Assembly (NCBI GenBank): GCA_028583405.1
Contig: JAPTMU010000154.1
Coordinates: forward strand, 75,307 to 139,306
Direction of reading: 5' to 3'
DNA: 64,000 nt
Source of the DNA: Pogonophryne albipinna
Taxonomy: Eukaryota > Chordata > Actinopteri > Perciformes > Artedidraconidae
Of this stretch, positions 22,706-37,898 are shown piece by piece (within the stretch, counting starts at the first letter, position 1; the number at the start of each line of letters is the position of its first letter). The position numbers and the translations under genes were made by a program. The notes under the pieces are model-generated. The model saw only the letters and a program-made list of their open reading frames with translations, was not told the DNA's origin and did not search any database.

Positions 22706-23708
22706 AACCTCCATGAATAGAGAGTTTTAAGGTAGAATATTAACGGTGGAAACTATAGTAATTGTCTGAATAGCTCCCAGTGTAACGCTGAACATATTAA
22801 ATGATATTTATAGAGAATAATTAACGCACAAATGGACAAAAAGCACCACTGGTTGTCTCCGCTTCACAGATGATATCCAGCGTGTCCTCGCTGATGTTAT
22901 GAGGGCAGTCATTAGTTATATTTGGTGTAAACTGGAGGACGCCCCCCCCCCTCCGCAGATTCACTCCAGCTGTGGACAGTGGAAGTTTTGACATTTAAAG
23001 CCTTTAACTAATCAGTCTGTCAGCGTTTTATCCCTTTCTCTGACTTCACAGTGAGGGAGGAGATCATTTGAGCGCTCTGTCTGTTTGATGTACGGTAATC
23101 ACATGTGATCTTTTCAAAAGGGAGCCGGGCGACTCGTTAATTTGACCGTCGACGGTCTTCGGACCCCCCGCCCTCCCCCCGATCGAGCCGCTGCCTGAAG
23201 AGTAATTGCGGAGCCACCATGCTTCGATGCGCTCGACCTTTACGACCTTAAAAGCCATTTCCATTTTTCTGACCACAAAAAAAAGGGACATATCTTGTTA
23301 ATTGCAAAAAGGCAAATGCTCTACCTCCTCGGCCCCTCTCCTTTTCTCCCGTTTGATTCCCCTTTGACGGCCAAACGCTGAAAAGCATTTCCATTTTCAT
23401 TCATCAACGCTTATCAGTCATTTGAAGGCCCCTTCAGCCACAATCAGCATCACAGCTCCAACAATGAGGAACTATCAACAACCGCACAGAGCAATTTGCT
23501 TTAATGTGGAGTGTGTTTTGTTGCTGCTAACTGATGGTTTTTTTAATCCTCTGATGCTCTGTGAAAGACAGAAGGAAGTGTCACAGCAGGGCGTAAGGAC
23601 AACGTTAAATACATGAGCAGAGACCAATGCTTCCACTAAACACACAGAAACATCCTGTCAGAGGACTGTGAGCCACGCACAGTGATGGACCGTCACTCAT
23701 TCCTGTAC
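22706..23708. other. Non-coding, possibly constrained sequence
   Basis: No gene. The part 23040-23300 has mixed composition and short inverted words (gtaatcacatgtgatctttt) and does not resemble the nearby repeats. The rest is AT-rich. Confidence 0.3.
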
Positions 23709-24972
23709 TTAAAGGGGCCCTATTATGCTTTTTGCATCAGCAGGAGAGGACTCTTTAAAGTAGAGACACTACATACTGATATACACCTGAACCTCAGCTG
23801 GAGAGGACTCTTTAAAGACACTACATACTGATATACACCTGAACATCAGCAGGAGAGGACTCTTTAAAGTAGAGACACTACATACTGATATACACCTGAA
23901 CATCAGCAGGAGAGGACTCTTTAAAGTAGAGACACTACATACTGATATACACCTGAACATCAGCAGGAGAGGACTCTTTAAAGTAGAGACACTACATACT
24001 GATATACACCTGAACATCAGCAGGAGAGGACTCTTTAAAGTATAGACACTACTGATATACACCTGAACATCAGCAGGAGAGGACTCTTTAAAGTAGAGAC
24101 ACTACATACTGATATACACCTGAACATCAGCAGGAGAGGACTCTTTAAAGTAGAGACACTACATACTGATATACACCTGAACATCAGCAGGAGAGGACTC
24201 TTTAAAGTAGAGACACTACATACTGATATACACCTGAACATCAGCAGGAGAGGACTCTTTAAAGTAGAGACACTACATACTGATATACACCTGAACATCA
24301 GCAGGAGAGGACTCTTTAAAGTAGAGACACTACATACTGATATACACCTGAACATCAGCAGGAGAGGACACTTTAAAGTAGAGACACTACATACTGATAT
24401 ACACCTGAACATCAGCAGGAGAGGACTCTTTAAAGTAGAGACACTAAATACTGATATACACCTGAACATCAGCAGGAGAGGACTCTTTAAAGTAGAGACA
24501 CTACATACTGATATACACCTGAACATCAGCAGGAGAGGACTCTTTAAAGTAGAGACACTACATACTGATATACACCTGAACATCAGCAGGAGAGGACTCT
24601 TTAAAGTAGAGACACTACATACTGATATACACCTGAATATCAGCAGGAGAGGACTCTTTAAAGTAGAGACACTACATACTGATATACACCTGAACATCAG
24701 CAGGAGAGGACTCTTTAAAGTAGAGACACTATATACTGATATACACCTGAACATCAGCAGGAGAGGACTCTTTAAAGTAGAGACACTACATACTGATATA
24801 CACCTGAACATCAGCAGGAGAGGACTCTTTAAAGTAGAGACACTAAATACTGATATACACCTGAACATCAGCAGGAGAGGACTCTTTAAAGTAGAGACAC
24901 TACATACTGATATACACCTGAACATCAGCAGGAGAGGACTCTTTAAAGTAGAGACACTAAATACTGATATAC
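23709..24972. repeat. 57-bp minisatellite, about 21 units, at a MITE end
   Basis: The unit begins aggagaggactctttaaagt and runs through agagacactacatactgata to tacacctgaacatcagc (57 bp). The frame is open on the minus strand because 57 is a multiple of 3. The array starts in ttaaaggggccctattatgc, the terminal sequence of a dispersed MITE family also seen at 38167, so it seems to have grown inside such an element. Shortened units occur near 23806 and 24045. Confidence 0.97.
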
Positions 24973-25269
24973 AGTTTGAATCTTAAAGTGATTTAATGTA
25001 TAAGAAAACAGGGCAGAACTTTTTATTTGTTAATGTTAATAGTATGCTAGAGGCCAGTGGCAGGAGTTGGGAGTTAGTCTTGTTATCTACTATAATATTC
25101 ATTTTAATGACCAATTATTTAACAACAATAAGTTTAAGCTGTTTTTCCCTACAAGCTTCAGGGAAAAAAACATTTTGATTTGCTCTGATGTGAAAAGAGA
25201 GCAAACTAACAGACTCGGCTCTAAATGATGTTATCAAGGGCAGTCTATGTAATCAGGGATACATTGATC

Positions 25270-25446
<177 letters not shown>

Positions 25447-28277
25447 GAACACCACATTAAGGCTTTTCCTCCCCCCTCATCATCCCACCATCTTCTCTGT
25501 GTCACCACCAGATTCTTCCTGTTCCCCAAACTGACCTCCCACTGATGGAGTAAACAGTATTTAATGTTTAGTATTATCTCCAAAGTGTGTGTTTATCATC
25601 GCGTCCAATCACTTTTGTCAGACTTCAATCGTACTTCATCTCCTCGGCAGTTCAAACTGTCCGTCTGTGTTTCAGCAGGACATCTCAGGTCTGATTAAGT
25701 GCAGACAAATACATCTTTGGAGGATCAACAAAATGTTAATGATGCATTTCTGATGATGTGGGGAACACAAGAAAGTCCTCTGAATGCCAGACATGTGTCC
25801 AAAATGTAAAGTCAACACTCACAAACCTGGTCAATCAAATCTTAATATGGTGTGATCAGGTTCGTTAGCGAGTCTGCACGCCGCTTGTTGAATTTCTCTT
25901 CCTAGATTTGTACTATTTTAAACTATAAGCTTTCTTATTTGATCAAACTTTGATACTTCTTATCAAGCCGTGCCCTCACACCACAGATCTGAAGCAAGTG
26001 AATTCACTTCAAGCGTACATTTGATATTTCAGTAAGTACCTCAGAAATACAAAGAAGAACAAGGACAAGAAAATCCAGTAAAACAGCAATTTTTTCCCAA
26101 TAAATTAAGTTTATTTGTCAACAGTTGGTTGTACATTGTAGTTAGCAGGAACCATGCAGTCAAGCTCTTATGGCCAATACTAATAATAATGATATTCCAC
26201 ATCACAGGTCACATACACAGTTAAATAAACACCAACACCAAGCATTCCTCCCTCTGCATTTTACACCAAGGCTTCACACTTTTACATATATACACATCTT
26301 GAACCTTGCGCTTTTTGTTTTTAGTTGCATGTTTTTGATCACCTAACTGGGAAAGAAAGCAGTGGTTTTTAAATAACAAAAGAAAAAGGTAGAAGTAGTA
26401 ACAGTAGAGCAAGGCACACAATTATATTTGAGATATTTCAAACCCTATTTTTGTCCTACGCACACCTTCTCAACACCGACCCGACCCCCAGCGTCACTGC
26501 TAATCATCCAGTTCTCTAGAAAATTAAAACAACACATGGTGTACTTACTTACATACAGCAGTATTATAACCCCACCAACACTCATCAAGCCTCAACGCAA
26601 CAACACCGATTCAGCTTTCGCCAACTTTGGTCGTGTTGCATAGATAAAATCCTGTCTTTTTTCATTCTTCAACCCTCATGTTGCGGACATACTGCCAGCT
26701 AAGAGGGGAATATTTAGTTCACAGGTAGAGCTACGTTCGACCTGATGGGCGTGGATAGTATTTCCATCGATTCAGAGCACAATGACTTCATCAACCGGCA
26801 AAGTGGGCGTATAGGTATGAACGTAAACCCTGTATTTCATCACCAAACCTCCACAGATGTAGGTACTCAGATTGATGCTTGGTCACATGAAGTATCTGTG
26901 CTATCCTGACAGTCTAAACATATCAGAAGGATTGCAGGATGAACATGGTTTTCCCCAAATGAGATGAGAGGATTCACCAAAGCATCAGAAAAGAAAAGAC
27001 AACTCATGGTACTCTCAGGTACTTCTCATCACCATGGAAGTCTGAACATGTTGAGGGTACCACCAAGAAGTTGCTCTTCATATATTGGTTTGTATCGACT
27101 GCGCCAAAGACTTTTGACCATTTTCAAGGAATCACTTCTTCCCTCCTCCAATCATTGTTAGCCTATACACTTGGTCAATTTACCACCAAAGTTGTGAGTA
27201 GTAACTTTGCCTTCTGGTCTGACCTAGAACGCTTAATAAAGGAAAGATGTTCTTGGTCTGAGGAAACGATATCGCATGTCCTACCTAAACTTGGAGGAGC
27301 CTTCAGGAAAGGACCTCGCCTTTTTAAAACCTTGCACAGTACTAGCAGGCTGATCCATCTTTGAATAAAGCGGTCTACAGAGGATTAACCACTGCTTTGT
27401 CACGACTTCCTGCCTCAAGAAGAAGCTAAGGTGTTGTTTTGGTAGTCTTTGTCACATATACAGTTATTGAATTCATCACAAAGTTGCACCTGAAGGGTTC
27501 ACAACCTTTGCTGATTCTGTCTCTTCAAAGGTTTACTCATATTGAACCGAAGAGTCTAAAGCAAAGTAAAAGTATTTCTACGACACTTCAATAGAGCGGT
27601 GCAGCGATGACGTCCAGTGGTAATCATCGCAAAGGGCTCCATCGTCAAAAAGCCAATGGGATTTCCCAACTGGGTTTCTGTTTAGCAGGATACTTTCTAC
27701 GTATTAGCTCCACTTTACAATTTTTGAAAGGTACATGCAATCAGCAGAAGTACAAAGCTAGCGAACGGCTATAAAGGAACTACCTCGCGGTCACATGTGC
27801 ATCACCATCGCTAAGCTAAAGGCGGCTAATGTTCGGCACTATGACGTTTAGTAGTTTATTCAGTCACTTGTAAGCATTTTATGTCACGTAGAAGCTTCGG
27901 ACATTCTTCAGTGGAGTATTTTATGTCCTATAACCACATTTGACAATCTCTTCTCTTTGTGTTAACCACAGATTTCAGCCGTCTAACCACAAACACGTTC
28001 AAAAAACCATCGACTTCGAGACGAGGGAAGCAGAAGTGGTAAAATGCTACCTCTTTTCGGGGTTTTTGGACTCATTACATTACCTCTCTATTCCATCAAC
28101 ACGTTCTACAAACTCACCAACACTATCTGTCCTTTCTCGGTCCCTTAACCAACCTTTCCCCAATCCAACAAACTCATCTCTTGAACTTCCACATTCGCGT
28201 TCCATCTTTGCTCCCAAAATACAAGTTATAATTCCCACAGCTAGGAGATGTCCTCGTCCAGTTAAGGTATACATATA
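25447..28277. other. Non-coding stretch without recognised repeats
   Basis: Only short open frames. The part 26740-28260 has several 60-130 codon frames (for example at 27071-27364 and 27940-28341) with unusual composition and no known domain. It could be an old unrecognised mobile element. Confidence 0.3.
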
Positions 28278-28806
28278 CAGTGGGGCAAAAAAGTATTTGG
28301 TCAGCCACCAAATGTGCAAGTTCTCCCACTTAAAAAGATGAGAGAGGCCTGTAATTTTCATCCTAGGTACACTTCAACTTCCCAGCCTGGTGCAGGTCTT
28401 TGTTTCTGGTGTCCTTTGACAGCTCTTTGGTCTTGGCCATAGTGGAGTTTGGAGTGTGACTGTTTGAGGTTGTGGACAGGTCTCTTTTATACTGATAACG
28501 AGTTCAAACAGGTGCCATTAATACAGTTAACGAGTGGAGGGCAGAGGAGGCTCTTAAAGAAGAAGTTACAGGTCTGTGAGAGCCAGAAATCTTGTTTGTT
28601 TGTAGGTGACCAAATACTTATTTTACCGAGGAATTTACCAATTCATTCATTAAAAATCCTACAATGTGATTTCCTGGATTCTTTCCCCCCATTCTGTCTC
28701 TCATAGTTGAAGTGTACCTAGGATGAAAATTACAGGCCTCTCTCATCTTTTTAAGTGGGAGAACTTGCACAATTGGTGGCTGACTAAATACTTTTTTGCC
28801 CCACTG
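28278..28806 (-). mobile_element. Tc1/mariner-type MITE, 529 bp
   Basis: Inverted repeats of about 105 bp (start cagtggggcaaaaaagtatt, end its complement) are flanked by TA on both sides. The start of a Tc1-type transposase remains on the minus strand (MAKTKELSKDTRNKDL from 28440) and then breaks off, so this is an internal-deletion derivative. Confidence 0.9.
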
Positions 28807-31021
<2,215 letters not shown>

Positions 31022-31101
31022 GCAGACCTTCTGCTGTCTGGGTCACAGAGCACATCATGAGCCGCATTCATGATTGCTTTAATTGCACCTGTGTCTGTGT
31101 A

Positions 31102-31212
<111 letters not shown>

Positions 31213-31591
31213 CAGGTGGGCTAGACTTGGGCATGCCATGGGGGTCAGGACCAGCTGTACGCATCACCAATATGGTGTGTGTGTGTGTGTGAGTCCTTTG
31301 TCGTGGGGATACATGCATTGTGCGTGTGCAGCGCTTGATTCTCCACTTTCATATGTGTGTGTTTCTTTACCTGTTAGTGTGTATGCATGTTTGTCCTCTG
31401 TTGTGTGTGTGTGGGTGTGGGTGTGTGTGTGTGTATAACATGTCTGTCTAACCTGCAGCTGTTGGGCTGTCAGCTTCTACCTGGACTCTCATGCCCTGCC
31501 CTCCGGGATGTGTGTGTGTGTGTGTGTATGAGTGTGTGGAGAGTCTGGGGGCAGCAGCTTTTGCTTCGCCCTGGAGGAGCCCATAGGGCGG

Positions 31592-31729
<138 letters not shown>

Positions 31730-32290
31730 CTTGTGTCACTGATGGCCTTTGTTCGTGTTCAGCAGCTTCCTGGTTTGATTTGCGTTTAAAAATAGAAAAG
31801 ATGCTACGAACTAAAACAAACTCACTGCTTGTTTGCAGCATATATTAGAAATTGTAGAAACGCACAGTTTTTGAAATGATATAACAAATCCTAACTGGAT
31901 AAAAAAAGTCATATCGTGAAATATTCATGAGAGACACGAATCACATCTCCATCAGTGTAGCCCTTTGAACGCGAGCTAAAGATTACTAAGAACTGTTAAA
32001 ACACTGATTCAGAGTCAAAGCTGACATTCAAAGTGGTCTCGAAGGCCCCGTGTCATGTGACAGAGTCTGCCTCCTCCTGCTTTCATTCCAGCAGCCGACT
32101 CACAGCCTGATGTTTGCAGAAAGGATTAGATCTCATGTCGTAGATTACAAACTAATTACTGAATGACCGGAGCAGCCTTTCCTTTACTCCTGACTTCCTG
32201 AGATTGGTTTGTGAGGAAAGCTCCATTCAGTTTTCACATTGTTGTGTTGCTGTGTAAATAATATCGTTTTGAGAAACAAATAGTGTAGAT

Positions 32291-32645
32291 CAGTGCTTCT
32301 CAAAGTGTGGTCCGCGGACCACTGGTGGTCCGTGAGCGCCCCCTAGTGGTCCGTGAGTATATTGGTAACATTTCACATTTGAAATTAATTAATTAATTTG
32401 AGTTATCCGCACTCTCGCGAGAATATCTCCGCAATGGAGCGAGCTTAAGTTTCACTTTCAATTGCATGATATAGCCCAGCACAACACCTTCATCACACAT
32501 CTTACCACTTGTTTGTAGCATATTCAGGCGATTTGTAATCTGTTCTAGAAAAACGATGTGATTTTGGATATTTGTGAAGTTAGGTGGTCCGCGAGTGTTT
32601 TTTTATTGGTTAAGTCCTTGGTATGAAAAAGTTTGAGAAACACTG
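32291..32645. mobile_element. hAT MITE, 355 bp
   Basis: The ends cagtgcttctcaaagtgtgg and aagtttgagaaacactg form short inverted repeats, flanked by an exact 8-bp duplication gtgtagat at 32283-32290 and 32646-32653. Confidence 0.9.
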
Positions 32646-33100
32646 GTGTAGATGGATGTATTTCAGATTCAGGTTTATCACCAGGTTGACACGTACGAGG
32701 AAGTCGACTTGGTGTCGTGGTGCATACTTTAAAGTAAAACAAGAATTAAAAACACAGGTAGAGAACTAGAAAAATATAACAGTATTTACTTTATTTAAAT
32801 GGAATAAGAAGGAATAAAATATGGAATAAGAATCGGCAGTAATAATAAAAAAAAGACAACTTTGTTGATATTGTTGTACATTGTGTGCATGAATGTAAAG
32901 CATAGAGTCTATGATGTGGCTGAGGTCAATATATATTTGAGATATAAGTAGATGAGTAGTTACAAGGTGTCAATTGACCAGAAAAGGGGTGACCTTTGAC
33001 CTGACCATGGGTCTTTTGTCCTTTGACAGAGTGATGGAGAGTCAGTTATCTGATGACTGAGCAGGACTCTGTGTAAAAGCAGACTCTTGAGTTTGAGTAA

Positions 33101-33692
33101 AGCACATGTGTCAAACTCGAGGCCCGGGGGCCAAATCAGGGCCTTGGTGGATTTAATTTCGGCCCGCAGGATCATTTCTAATTCCTATTAGATCTGGCCC
33201 TCCGGTATATTGCACGCACACCTTCACTCCATCCTGAGGGTCTCCTCAGCTCAGAGCCTGAGCCCAAACATTGATGACCTTGCACCCAAGATGAGATGCC
33301 AAGTATCTGAACTAGCATCACAGAGCAGCACACTGACTTTAATGGATGTTTCCTTCTGCACTTTCTCTCTCACGACAACAGGGCATGTTTGGTTTGTTCT
33401 TTGAGGGGAATAGTTTTGTTGAAGCTGTTGTTGGCCTGTGGGAAAATGTACTCATCAGAAATGACTCTGGAAAAGCTGCAGATAGAGCCATAAGAAATGA
33501 ATGCAACTGATTATTTAATGTTTAATGTTGTTTTTATAGGCAATCATTTAAGCTTTGTTAGTTCCAGGTTTAATATGTGCAATAAGTTCATTTCAATACG
33601 TTCTGCAATAAACATTGAACCAGTCCGGCCCTCCACTAGTACCCATGTTTTAATGTTGGCCCACTGTGTGTTTGAGTTTGACCCCCTGCTGT
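33101..33692. mobile_element. hAT-like non-autonomous element
   Basis: The left end cacatgtgtcaaactcgagg and right end tgtttgagtttgaccccctg are imperfect inverted repeats of a common vertebrate hAT type. The target duplication is not recognisable. A short stretch (33210-33400) may be decayed coding sequence. Confidence 0.65.
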
Positions 33693-34042
33693 AGATGCAC
33701 TCTGGAGAGACATTGCTCTCTGCATGCTGTGTGCCTCTTGTGCAAAAGACAATTTAAAAACTCAGGTCATTGCAAGAACTTCCACCACAATATGACCTAA
33801 AGTGTCCAGTGATTGATAAGGGATGCTGAAAACACCAGAAATGACTTCTTTTGTGTGTGTATGAAAGCCGACTCTTGAGTGTGAGTAGTTGACCCGTGCA
33901 TGCTGTGTGCCTCTTGTGCAAAAAAAAACAGAACCGCTTGATAGGTTGATTGCAGGAACTTCCACTGTGACCTAAAGTCTCCATAAGGGATGCTAACAAT
34001 GCTAGAAACACCAGAGATGACTCATTGTGTGTGTGAACTCAC

Positions 34043-34113
34043 TGAGACGGTCCGGGTCCTGGAGGTGGGCGGTCTCACTGAGGCTTGTGCTGTTCTGGGG
34101 GTTTGATTGACAG
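34043..34113 (-). other. Exon-like segment (very weak)
   Basis: On the minus strand ctctctcagccag precedes a 71-base stretch with one open frame (VNQTPRTAQASVRPPTSRTR) and a donor-like gtgagt. It could be an extra exon of something downstream of AKAP6 or chance. No homology is recognised. Confidence 0.15.
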
Positions 34114-34526
34114 CTGGCTGAGAGAGGAAACAAATAACAACAAAGACATCGTGAGTAAATAAAACAGTGACAGACAACAGAGACATTGTTAAGTCACATG
34201 AAGGCAGATCCACGATACAGCTGAACATAAGAAACATGATTTCCTCAGTGAGAAAAGTGGAGACGAGAGAGGAAACCAGAGAGGAAACAAAAGCATAAAT
34301 CAAAACAGCATTATCAGGCTGAAGCGTTGTTTGTCTTTGTTTTCTAATCGGCTTGTTCTTCCTCTCAGCCCAAACTGATGAAAAGTTGCAAATTAAAACA
34401 ACGAGCATCAGGCCGAGAACAATCCTCTCGCAGCTCCACCCCGTCTCTTAATTGGTTCACGACTAATCGCTTTGTAAAGACTTGTGTAGCTATTATCGCT
34501 CCCCATGCACCCAGCAGCCCTGAGAG

Positions 34527-34696
<170 letters not shown>

Positions 34697-35485
34697 CACG
34701 CTTACATGCACACATACATGCCAGAGTGACTGCACATGTGTTAGAAGAACATCCACCCCCATCTTTTCTTTGGGTCTATTTTTTTAACGCTATTGTAATT
34801 AATTTATGAGCTAACGGGAAAACAATGTTTACATGTTGGGACAGAAAAGCTACTGCAGGTTTGGTGCCATAAGTGAGACTCAAATGAAAATAAAACCATT
34901 ACAACACCATTAGAATCTCAAAAGTGCAAAAGGAAAAATCCAAACTGAACATCAGTGAATTCTCAAAAACAGAATACAAAAAAAAAATCAGCATTTTAGG
35001 AAGATGTCTTTTTAAAATATCTAAATTAATTTCTTAAAAAATACCAAATAATGAATCCCAGAAAAAGGAACGATGACGCCTTCTTGGTCACCTTTGATTT
35101 AAAAAAATGCATCAAATGTAAGAAAAACATTCTATATTTCCAAATGTATGAAAACCTCAACATTCTAGAAAGTATTTCAAAGATAAATCGAAGAAAAAAA
35201 CGTCTTCAAAAATACGATAATACCAGAAAATGCACAAAATGACACGTTCTTAGTAATCTGTTTGGAAATATATCTTTTAAATGCATTGAATCTAAATTGC
35301 TTATCCAATCTGAACAGTAGGATCCCGTTTGCATTATCGAAATGTGTGAAATCTACTTGATGTGAAATCTGAGCCACTGTCTGCTTCAAATATGTGCATG
35401 TGAACTATTTATATCGCAATACTTAAGTGTTTGGATATTTTATTGCACCCCTGGTTCATTCTGTACACGGTGTTATCGCTGTGGG

Positions 35486-35689
35486 GTGCAGAGGGCCAGC
35501 GATCTGACTCTGATCAACCACCTGAAGGTGTTTGGCAGTAAAAGTCTTATTTACTGCACTTTAAAAAGCACAAAGGACATGCACTGTGAGGAGAACCAGG
35601 CTGCTAGTCTGCACTACATCACAACCTCCGTGTTCCTGTTTGAGAGAGTAACAAAGTTGATGAACAGAGGAAGGTTGCAGACACGGTGA
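35486..35689 (+). other. Unassigned 67-codon open frame
   Basis: Reads MQRASDLTLINHLKVFGSKS and continues with balanced, non-repetitive composition to a stop. The sequence around it (35440-35700) is less AT-rich than its neighbours. It could be a decayed exon or transposon fragment; I recognise no family. Confidence 0.2.
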
Positions 35690-35904
35690 AAGAGTCTAAT
35701 TTGGAAAAAGAAAACTTTGAAAGAGCACAAACACGCTAATTCAGAGATGAGATGAATTGAACGATCACAGCGAAAAGGGAAAGCTCTTCGCTGATGAATC
35801 CTAATGAAATCTGACTGATAGTAATTATGCTGATGTTGTTCTGTGGACCTTAACCTTTTAACTACAAAGCTGAGAAGTCTGCAAATCCCCTCTTAACACC
35901 TGAG

Positions 35905-36085
35905 GGAGGGGAGGAGGGGGAGGGGGAGGGGGGGGGGGAGGGGGGAGGGATTAAATAGAAACTGAGAAGAGGAAGAAGACAGCGGAAAAGTTAAGAGGGA
36001 GGAAAGTTACCTGCTGGAGGAGGAGGAGGAGGAGGAGGAGGAGGAGGAGGAGGAAGAGAGGAAGAGGAGGAGGAAAGGAGATGAA
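35905..36085. repeat. Purine-rich G/A tract downstream of AKAP6
   Basis: A (GGGGGA)n-like stretch (35905-35950) is followed by a (GGA)n run (36018-36050). On the AKAP6 sense strand it is (TCC)n, starting about 460 bases after the stop codon. Confidence 0.9.
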
Positions 36086-36438
36086 ATGAAAACAGGTGAA
36101 GACGAAGAGACGGTGAGATGAAGGTGAGGAAAGAAGAACAAGGGTTCAGTAAACTAATCTGAGTATTAAAATATAAAAGTAACCTGATTACTTTCCGATA
36201 CTTCTGGATCATCTCAATATGAAATGCAATGCAAGAGAAAATAAAAATCAATAAGATGTATTCTATAACATCATAGATCAATGTGACCTTAGAAAATAAC
36301 AAAGATATTTGTTCCTGTGAAATGCATCAGGTGTCAAAACTGCATTTAAATATATATATATTTTAAATAAGTAGAACGAAAGTAGCCAGAATACCCAAAA
36401 GGAAATGCAGGCAGAATTTCACCTATAATGCATATTTC

Positions 36439-36444
36439 TTTATT
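36439..36444 (-). promoter_or_regulatory. Candidate AKAP6 polyadenylation signal
   Basis: AATAAA on the minus strand, about 105 bases past the AKAP6 stop codon. It is the first canonical hexamer after the stop. No transcript evidence is available here. Confidence 0.45.
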
Positions 36445-36548
36445 TTCAAATGCATTGTAATCTCAATATGTTGTTTCTTTACGAACGTGTTTTGTGTCCG
36501 ACATGATGTAATCCTGTTACTTCCCAAGCATGGATATACACTAAGACA

Positions 36549-37898
36549 TTATATAAAGTAAAAGGATGAGTGTGAAGGAAAGGAAAGGAGGAAGAGGAAG
36601 ACGAGGTACTCATATCTGTCTGGCCTTAGAAATGGGAAATAAGAGAAAGGTACAGCGGCCTCATCCCCTCTGTGGGGCTCGGCTCGGACTAACACCTGGA
36701 GTAAAGAGGTGAAGTGCAGTATCAAGGCCTGCATAATGTCCCTAGATAGCAGCTCAGGCGTGGAAACACTCACCTGTTTCTCCGTCACTGTTCTCCCTTC
36801 TTGCTGCGAGCCGTTCCTCCCTCTCCTCACCCGTCGAGTATCCACCTCTCCTCGCCTCTCCCCCTCCTCCCTATCGGCCTCTTTCATCAGCGAGCGGTTA
36901 ATTTTGGGATTAATACGTGTGGTGGTGGCTGGCTCTTTTGAGGGATTTGTCGCGGAGCCGCAGACACTTATCTTGGTCATTACGGCGCCCATATTGGATT
37001 CGAGCGTTTTAGTATCTGCCAAACATTCGTCTGCGGAGGAGTCTATCGGGCCGACACGCACCCGGGGATTAAGATAAGGAGAGCCCTCATTACGACTCCT
37101 TTCCTCTCGCGGCAAGATGACACTCGTATTGGCCACGACTTCTTCTCCTCCAGCGACATCACAGAGGAGGTTCGGGTCCTCACCTCGCTTCCTGTCCCCA
37201 GCGGGAGGAAGGGAGGAAGGGCTGTCGGCTTTTGGTTTGGAGCCGGGCCCCTGGAGAGAGGAGTAGCTGGATAAGGAGAAATGAAAAGGATCCAGGATGG
37301 AAGAGAAACAGCTGTGAGATTCCTCTGTGGACCGTTGGAAGTACAGGTGGCCTCTATCTTCTGAGGGAGACATCTGACTATCACCTGGTTTGTCGTGGAG
37401 TTGTTGTGAACGAGGCAAGGGTAGAAAGTCCAGGTTTTCGTTCAGTGGGAAGCGCGGTGGTTTCTTTGTGAGCTCCATGCTGTAGCAGAGAGGCGGGCCC
37501 AGGTACACCTCCTCCGTACAGGCGGAGAACAGCGTCTCCTCGTCTCTAAACTCCGGGCTAGCAGGCAGAGATATGGAAGGGCTTCCCGACTTCAAATCCA
37601 GAGCACAGAACTTTTTCCTCGATTCAAAGCCGGGCGACGTTTGCCTGGAAGACGGGGCCGAGTTGGACATCTGCTGCCTGGTGCTGGTGAACAGGTCGGG
37701 GCTGGTGAACAGGTCGGGGCTGTGGAGGCCTTGTGTCGGTGTCACGTACGACGGGATGTTGTACGGAGTCGGAGAGGAGTTCCTGTCCTCGGAGCATTCG
37801 CTGACCTCGCCACAGTCACTGTCGTGAGAGGAGAGAGACAGGTAGGAGTAGAAGTCTCCCTTACGAAGGTGGAGAGGCCGGTGGGAGTGTTCGAGGAT
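36549..37898 (-). CDS. AKAP6: AKAP6 C-terminal exon
   Basis: The exon begins after a good acceptor (tgctctttcag) at 37899-37909 and reads ILEHSHRPLHLRKGDFYSYL, then SLSSHDSDCGEVSECSED. This matches the conserved start of the AKAP6 C-terminal exon. Joined to the previous exon it gives IKNK|ILEHSHRP, equivalent to IKEKVLEHSHRP in mammals. The frame stays open for 449 codons to a stop at 36549-36551, longer than the roughly 250 residues I recall for mammals. The last 50 residues or so are Phe/Leu/Ser-rich and less convincing. A possible donor (CAG|gtgtta, near 36696) means the true end could be upstream, with a further exon downstream. Confidence 0.9.
   Translation of the reverse strand: MLEHSHRPLHLRKGDFYSYLSLSSHDSDCGEVSECSEDRNSSPTPYNIPSYVTPTQGLHSPDLFTSPDLFTSTRQQMSNSAPSSRQTSPGFESRKKFCALDLKSGSPSISLPASPEFRDEETLFSACTEEVYLGPPLCYSMELTKKPPRFPLNENLDFLPLPRSQQLHDKPGDSQMSPSEDRGHLYFQRSTEESHSCFSSILDPFHFSLSSYSSLQGPGSKPKADSPSSLPPAGDRKRGEDPNLLCDVAGGEEVVANTSVILPREERSRNEGSPYLNPRVRVGPIDSSADECLADTKTLESNMGAVMTKISVCGSATNPSKEPATTTRINPKINRSLMKEADREEGERRGEVDTRRVRRGRNGSQQEGRTVTEKQVSVSTPELLSRDIMQALILHFTSLLQVLVRAEPHRGDEAAVPFSYFPFLRPDRYEYLVFLFLLSFPSHSSFYFI

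Noticed and set aside
23769..24925. 296-codon minus-strand frame of 19-residue repeats
   Set aside because: It is the translation of the 57-bp minisatellite; no start context, splice sites or homology.
27071..27364. 97-codon open frame as a gene
   Set aside because: No recognisable motif, no supporting splice signals, and neighbouring frames in other phases are equally open.
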